Assembly: GCF_026745355.1 (NCBI RefSeq)
Contig: NC_079204.1
Span: 2,053,501 to 2,117,500, forward strand
DNA length: 64,000 bases
Source: Beta vulgaris subsp. vulgaris
Lineage: Eukaryota; Streptophyta; Magnoliopsida; Caryophyllales; Amaranthaceae
Reading direction: 5' to 3'
Position numbers and translations under genes: made by a program
Shown: piece by piece, positions 58,505 to 64,000 of the stretch
Layout: each line of letters begins with the position of its first letter
Numbering within the stretch: position 1 is the first letter of the stretch
The notes under the pieces: model-generated
Databases searched by the model: none
Seen by the model: the letters and a program-made list of their open reading frames with translations, nothing else
Told to the model about the DNA's origin: nothing

Positions 58505-58868
58505 TTGTAGCCACCATAACTTATATAATCTGGACTATTTTGTTTTTAAAAAAATGAGATCCACATCATTAATTACGCGCCTTTATATATAAATTATAAC
58601 TAAATTTATACATTAATAAATATATATATTATAATTTGTATATATTAATTAGATTTACATTACATAAATACTTGTTAATGGTGATAAAAAAAACCTAAAG
58701 ATTGAAACAATCATCCAAGAGGAAAAAAATGCCTTTTTCTCCCTTTTTCCGTGTTTCTTAGATTAGGTCAAATTAACGAGCAAGATCAGTTTATAAAATA
58801 AAGGGTTAACATTTCAATAGTTTTTTTTTTTTGACGGAAAATATTTCAATAGTTATAATGGCTAGCCA
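58505..58868. mobile_element. MITE-like element with 'gtagcca' ends (copy 2)
   Basis: 'attgtagccaccataactta' at the left and 'tagttataatggctagcc' at the right are inverted. It is related to 46745-47092 along its length. It contains the 22-bp poly(T) insert at 58821-58842. Confidence 0.45.
58811..58852 (-). mobile_element. ultra-short poly(T) insert with exact 10-bp duplication
   Basis: TTTTTTTTTTTTGACGGAAAAT (58821-58842) lies between two exact ATTTCAATAG (58811-58820, 58843-58852). The empty site is visible in the sister element at 46.7 kb, which has a single 'atttcaatag' at this place. Same type of insert as at 57170. Confidence 0.65.
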
Positions 58869-59064
58869 TTAAATAATATCCGGAAATTCAAAAAAAATAA
58901 AAGAAAATCACCATCCCCAAAATGCCAAACTTACACTCTACCAAAAATCAAAATTCCCAAATTAATCCCTACAATATTTTAAAAACCCCCAAATTTCACA
59001 TCTTCATGATTTTACCGCAAAATCATAACCCCCCAAAACCTAGCAAGCTCAAAAAATAGTAAAA

Positions 59065-62000
59065 ATGTCGTCAAGCTCACCATCCCCGAAAATATTACTG
59101 GCAAAACCTAGTCTCGCCGCCGGAGTTCCGTCATCCGCCGGAAAATTCATCCGAGGTTCCGCCGGAGAAGACGACTCATCTTTATCAGCAGCTTCAATTC
59201 GATCTCGTCTTCCACCAGTTGGTTCTCTTAATCTTCTTTCTGATTCTTGGGATTTTCACTTCGATCGTTTTCTTCCTGTATGATTTTTTTCACCTCCCTA
59301 AATTTCAATTCAAATTGATATTACTGTAAAAAAATGTTTTGTTTTTTTTTTGGTGATTTTTGTTTTTGGTGGAAATGCAGTTTTTGACTGATAATACTGA
59401 ATTTACTGTGGTTGGAGTAATTGGGCCGCCTGGAGTGGGTAAATCCACCATTATGAATGAGATTTATGGGTTTGATCCTACTTCTCCTGGTAATTTTTAT
59501 CATCATAAATTTTGTCTGTTATTATAGTTAGATTGAATGTGGAATTACTATGTTGCATTGAAATTTGATGGAAGTTGTTTGTCCCAGATTTTGGAAACTT
59601 GTTCATGGGGAGAATATCATTTATAAATGCCGGTTTTCGTGTCGGTTTTGAATCCATTTTCTGTTTTTATGCAATATTAGCTTGGAAATGAGTACTTAAC
59701 TGTGTAGTATGATGATCAAATGGCTGTTTCTTTGTATGTTTCTTTTAAGTGGGGAGTATGTTATTGGGTTTGTTTCTGTCATTGAATTAGATTTCTAGCT
59801 TGATGTTTTGTTGTAATAGCAATATAAGATGTGTCATTGGTTGTAGGAATGCTACCTCCTTTTGCAATTCAGTCTGAAGAAACTCGAGCAAGTGCTAGAC
59901 ATTGTACTACTGGCATTGAACCGCGGATTTCTGCTGAGCGTTTAATACTTCTTGATACCCAGGTTCATTTTGTTTGTAATTATTACCTATGAAAACCATA
60001 ATGTTGTCAGTTACTCTTTTTCCACCTCTAGAATTGGCTTTCTCAATCAGTCTTCTCTTTTCGACAATTGTGAGGAATCTATAATTTTGACAACTGCAAA
60101 CCCTTGTGGCTTAGAGTTATAGGCAGATGGTTGATACTTGGTTTGTTACCTCTATGCCTCCTCAGTCCTCAATAACAATTTATTTTAGCTTGCTTGCTTC
60201 TTGTTCTCATGTTGCTCCTGCAACAGTATTAATAACGTCTTTTGTTACCCTCACAGAAATGAATTTTCAGTATCTCTTTATATATTTTAGAATTGGTCCT
60301 TTAAATTGCGTGCACCATTGATAAATTGTCCTGTGTTTGACTCTCATTTTTGCTTGCAGCCTGTATTTAGTCCATCCGTTTTGGCTGAAATGACAAGACC
60401 TGATGGTTCGTCTACTGTCCCTGTTTTAGGTGGCGAAACACTATCATCTGAATTGGCTCATGAACTTCTAGGCATCCAGGTTAGCACCAGCAGAAGCATG
60501 TTTTTCTGTCTAAATGTTATTGTTGTTAGCGTATTATGGTTCAGAGGCCTGATATTGGTTCCTGTTGTTCGGTGTCTTGTTGCCTTCGTGAGTATGTGCG
60601 TGGTATTGGATTTTTTTAGTAGCTGTATCACATATGTACAAGAGACCAATTATTCTAAACTTCTTCTCGCTGGTTTCTGCAAGGAATCTTTCTAGCTTGG
60701 CGTCTTGCTTTCTTCTGTTTGTCATGTTTTGCTCGTGGTATCAGAAGGAGCTCATGAAGCTAACATGTGGCGCTTGATGTCAACGGTATATCTCTATACC
60801 TATATTATTATGCAGCAGTGGTTAACTTCTAGCATCCTCTATAACTTAGGCTATACTGCCTGCTTCACTGCTTTCATAAATAGCTATCTAGAATGCTTTT
60901 CATGCATCTCTCATTGGCTCTACCACCATAATCACCTTGCTACCTTCCTTCCCAAGATTGTGGAGAAAAGAAATTTCCTCTGGTTTCAAAAAATTGGAAC
61001 AGTTTGACTTGCACCTGTACAACTTACAACTTACAACTTTGACCATTGATATTTCTAATTATTTAGCAGTAAAAATCATTAAAAAAAATTGAAAATATAT
61101 ACATTGAGACTAATCTAATAGCATCTTATAATTTACTTAATAACATTTCTTTTATATATAAGTTAATAATATCTCAGGCCTCATAGTAAGTAGGTCAGGT
61201 GAATAGTAACATTTAGAAAAAAAAAAAAATCCCAGTGCTTCTACTTTGATGGAAAAATCCTACTTTTGCTGCTTAATTTTAATTGTGTGGCCAGCCGTGC
61301 CCAGGATTGCCTCTAGGTCGTGGTGACAGTGTTTCTGTAAACTGCTTATTGCTTGTCTTTGTATACTGTTGTCAATGAAGCCTTCTATTGCTTGTTTGTG
61401 TAACATTGTACACTATCCTTATATGCCAATATGCCTGGTTCGTTCTGGCAACATTTGCAGTCTAGAAACGAGGTTTTAGACGCTAAGCATTGTGTGGCAC
61501 GGAGATGATACAATAGATGACTTCAGTAATCTTGTCTGTTGACTTTTGAGTTCTTTAGAATGATTTTCAAGTTCCTAGGAGTTTTAGTGTGCATTGTACA
61601 TGAGTAATGAGTTAGAGATTAGAGTTATACTGATTTTTCTGAATTGTTCCTATTTGTTTGGTTTTTACAGGTGGATTTGTTGAAACATAGCTTACCTGAT
61701 CCTTCTTCAGTGTCACCACATTTGCAGAGCTCAAGTTTGAGCACGGATAAGGATAAAAAGGACAAATTTCACGAGGGTGGAGAAGAATACATGGCAACAC
61801 CAGTTTTCATACATACCAAGTTAGTAATCTTATTCTGCTTAGATATGAAGATCGGGTAGAGATTTTAAACCAGGGAATGAAGAAAATATGAGTAAAAAAT
61901 TCATGAATAAGGCGCAAAAAAAATATTAGTAGAGAAATGTGAAAATTTTCTGTATCATATCCAAGGAAGAACAGTGTCACTATTTTGTAAGCCAGTATCA

Positions 62001-62552
62001 ATACAGGTTTACAGCCTTTTATTGCTTGTCGAGAAGACATTAACTTTTCTCTCATTTATCTAGAAGAAAATATTAGGACAATGTCTATCAGGGGTATTTA
62101 ATGGTACGAGCTGACTGTAATAAGCGTCTTGTGTCATGTTATGCAGGTTGCGAGATGAAGATCTCTCACCACAGAGTTGTGAGCAAATGAGGAAGGTTCT
62201 TGCACAATATTTTCATTCATCATCGTTCTCAAGACCGACGACGAATGATCGTGTCTCTGTCTCAAAGTCTCACTATGCTCAGGACAGTGGGGTCGATCCT
62301 AAACTGCTGGACTTGTTCTTGGTGCCTAGAAGAAAAGATAATTCATTGGAATTGCGGTATGAAAGTTGTGATTCAATGTTGTGGAGAGTTCGGGATCATA
62401 TTTTGTCTATGCCGCGTCCCTCATTCTCAAGAACTGTATCCGAACGTGACTGGTTGAAAAACACTGCCAAGATATGGGATTTGGTGAAGAATTCTTCTGT
62501 TATTGCAGATTACTGCAAAACTCTTCAAAGTTCAGGTTTATTTAGGAGATAG
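59065..62552 (+). CDS. SMG9: SMG9-like nonsense-mediated mRNA decay factor (seven exons, 400 aa)
   Basis: SMG9 is a GTPase-fold partner of SMG8 that binds the SMG1 kinase, which phosphorylates UPF1 in nonsense-mediated decay. Exons: 59065-59277, 59381-59489, 59847-59962, 60360-60479, 60696-60785, 61671-61819, 62147-62552; all phases match. A Ser-rich N-terminus with FIRGSAGED leads into VVGVIGPPGVGKSTIMNEIY, the P-loop (GPPGVGKS, about 86-93). Then come CTTGIEPRISAERLILLDTQ, with the DTQ step of the SMG9 fold, SVCHVLLVVSEG, and the C-terminal block SMPRPSFSRTVSERDWLKNT with AKIWDLVKNSSVIADY, which resembles animal SMG9. It is shorter than the animal protein (about 520) mainly at the N-terminus. 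Intron 5 holds a decayed MITE-like stretch (61015-61220). Confidence 0.92.
61015..61225. repeat. decayed Stowaway-like stretch in SMG9 intron 5
   Basis: 'aacttacaactttgacc', 'tacattgagactaatctaat' and 'gaatagtaacatttag' follow the order of the Stowaway copies. The ends are lost. Confidence 0.4.
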
Positions 62553-62593
62553 CTCTTTGATAAACACTTTGGTTTTATAGTAAGCAGGCGATT

Positions 62594-62712
62594 AACTTGG
62601 TGACGATAGTTGATAAATTAGATCATAACTTGGTGATGATAGTTCAATTACAATGTAATTTGGTGATGCTAGTTGATGAATTAGATCGTAACTTGGTGAT
62701 GCTAGTTGCTGG
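62594..62712. repeat. imperfect tandem repeat in the SMG9 3' region
   Basis: 'aacttggtgatgatagtt' occurs about five times with variants (gacgatagttgataa, gatgctagttgatga), twice followed by 'attagatc'. It probably lies in the 3' UTR. Confidence 0.8.
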
Positions 62713-62719
62713 TTAAACC

Positions 62720-63497
62720 ATCGAATGCCTCCGTTCTCAAAAGAACATAGCGACCCAAGCAATGGAGTATGGTTTAACTATAGTATACCTTGCCATGACT
62801 TGCTTACCCTTACGCAAGCTTTTTCAATATGCATTTACCACAGCAGATCGGGAAAAACAATGAAATATGATTTGTGTATAATTAAGTTTTTGTGTGCTCA
62901 ATCTGTCTTATTTCGTCTTCTTAATCTTTCCTACTTGTACAACGCTCTCTTATTCCGTCTCCTTAATCTTATTTGCCTGCCTGTTACTCAACCTATATTA
63001 ACCCATAGCTCCAAGCCTCCAACGCACCTAAGGTTTATTAAACCCTAAAAAATTTGCTACTAACATCAAGTCTCATGTCCTTGCATCAGGCGATTACTCA
63101 TGGTAATGTCTTATTTTCTTGCTGGTCATTGGCAATCTGGTTCACTATTCGCATTTGCTAAGTTGATATTACATACATCGTCGAAATGGCCAAGTCCGAA
63201 CATATTTAAGCAATTTTCTTTTCACCATGGTTAACATAGGAGTTTGTTTTGTACACCAACGAGTGAAAAGCTATAAGAAAATTTGAACCAAAACAGGGGC
63301 ACCTTTTTGTACATTAAAAGATTGATTAATTTGCCAATCAAAATTTTCTAGCCAAGATGTTCTCCTAATCTGAAAGCTTACAAACAGAACGACTAAATTT
63401 AAAGAGTGATCCCGTAGATTTCTATCTAAACAAAATTTGTAAGACCATCCAGAATGATCAAAGATGCTGCGCAACATTGTTTCTGAAACTTCCATAG
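62720..63497. other. spacer between SMG9 and the last gene
   Basis: It has the paired words 'cttatttcgtcttcttaatctt' and 'cttattccgtctccttaatctt' (62908, 62949). The last 200 bp are probably the 3' UTR of the minus-strand gene. No coding recognised. Confidence 0.4.
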
Positions 63498-63920
63498 TTA
63501 TTCCATCATGGCATCAACAGGAGCAGCTTTAACAGCAGGATCAGAAGGTTTTCCTCCGCCCTTACCTGTGCAGTTCAATAAAAGTTCAGAAACTAATAAT
63601 ATGCTTATATTGAATCACTAAAGAGAATGCAAAATTTCAACTAAGGATTACCTTTGTGTTTTTGTTTTTTGGCTTTAAGCTTTACATTCTTCTTCAAGTG
63701 AAACTGGGCAGGGGATTTCTTGGATTCTGAGGGACCTTCACCTAAATTTCATTCATATGACCAACTAACAAGTTAGTTCAAGCAAGAGCAAGGCGAAGCA
63801 ACAAAATCATTTGTTGGATCGCATCTAGTATCATTCACAGAACAAAATTAATGCAAGCAAACTGGGTGACCACTGACCAGCACATTGGCCTATCCTCAAA
63901 TTGCACTTCGTACAACTATG
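63498..63920 (-). CDS. 3' end of an unrecognised small basic protein gene with a possible zinc motif (partial)
   Basis: Three exons join on the minus strand with matching phase: 63920-63878, 63741-63652, 63565-63498 (stop at 63500-63498). They read HSCTKCNLRIGQCAGEG, then SESKKSPAQFHLKKNVKLKA, KKQKHKGKGGGK and a tail ending VDAMME. The Cys pattern SCxxC...C with His could bind zinc. The Lys-rich stretch suggests a nucleic-acid or nucleolar protein. The 5' part lies beyond 63920 or outside the window, and a clear upstream exon in 63921-64000 was not found. I do not recognise the family. Two of the splice acceptors have weak pyrimidine tracts. Confidence 0.55.
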
Positions 63921-64000
63921 CTACCCATTGCAAGTGAAGGTAATTATGATTGATGGCTACAAATAGAAATAAAATAGCTCCACGGCTCTAGAGCGACCAC

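Overview
This window is plant nuclear DNA and almost certainly from a eudicot. It is AT-rich, its genes carry many GT-AG introns, and several kinds of plant transposon sit in introns and spacers. I assembled seven protein-coding loci by joining exons so that the reading phase is kept at every junction. No species can be named from the sequence alone.

Layout: 1-2.7 kb is repeat-rich spacer with a possible gypsy LTR remnant and a 208-bp tandem duplication whose second copy is split by a hAT-type MITE. 2.7-8.3 kb (+) is a 4-coumarate:CoA ligase gene of six exons; its 2.6-kb first intron carries a tRNA-derived SINE and a Stowaway MITE. 10.2-17.0 kb (+) is an ATAD3-type mitochondrial AAA ATPase (eight exons). 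18.4-20.8 kb (+) is the NDUFS6-type complex I subunit (three exons). 21.9-25.7 kb (-) is a broken Ty1/copia element with one LTR. 25.7-27.9 kb is a mosaic of duplicated pieces, including a dead copy of a GFA2 exon. 28.5-41.9 kb (+) is a mitochondrial DnaJ chaperone of the GFA2 type (17 exons). 42-49 kb is gene-poor: a broken Lys/Cys-repeat gene on the minus strand at 44.0-44.6 kb and a Mutator-like foldback element at 47.6-48.6 kb. 49.5-55.6 kb (-) is a long PPR protein gene resembling Arabidopsis EMB976/At5g27270 (eight exons). 55.6-59.0 kb is MITE-rich. 59.1-62.6 kb (+) is an SMG9-like nonsense-mediated-decay factor (seven exons). 63.5-64 kb (-) is the 3' end of an unrecognised small basic protein gene.

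The genes are independent plant transcription units, not an operon. Three of them (ATAD3, NDUFS6, GFA2) act in mitochondria, which may be chance. I found no candidate for a wholly new biological system. The strongest leads are the rearranged duplication linking 20.9-27.9 kb with 35.6-44.7 kb, the unrecognised Lys/Cys-repeat family found in both arms of it, and the 982-bp foldback Mutator-like element with internal 21-bp repeats.
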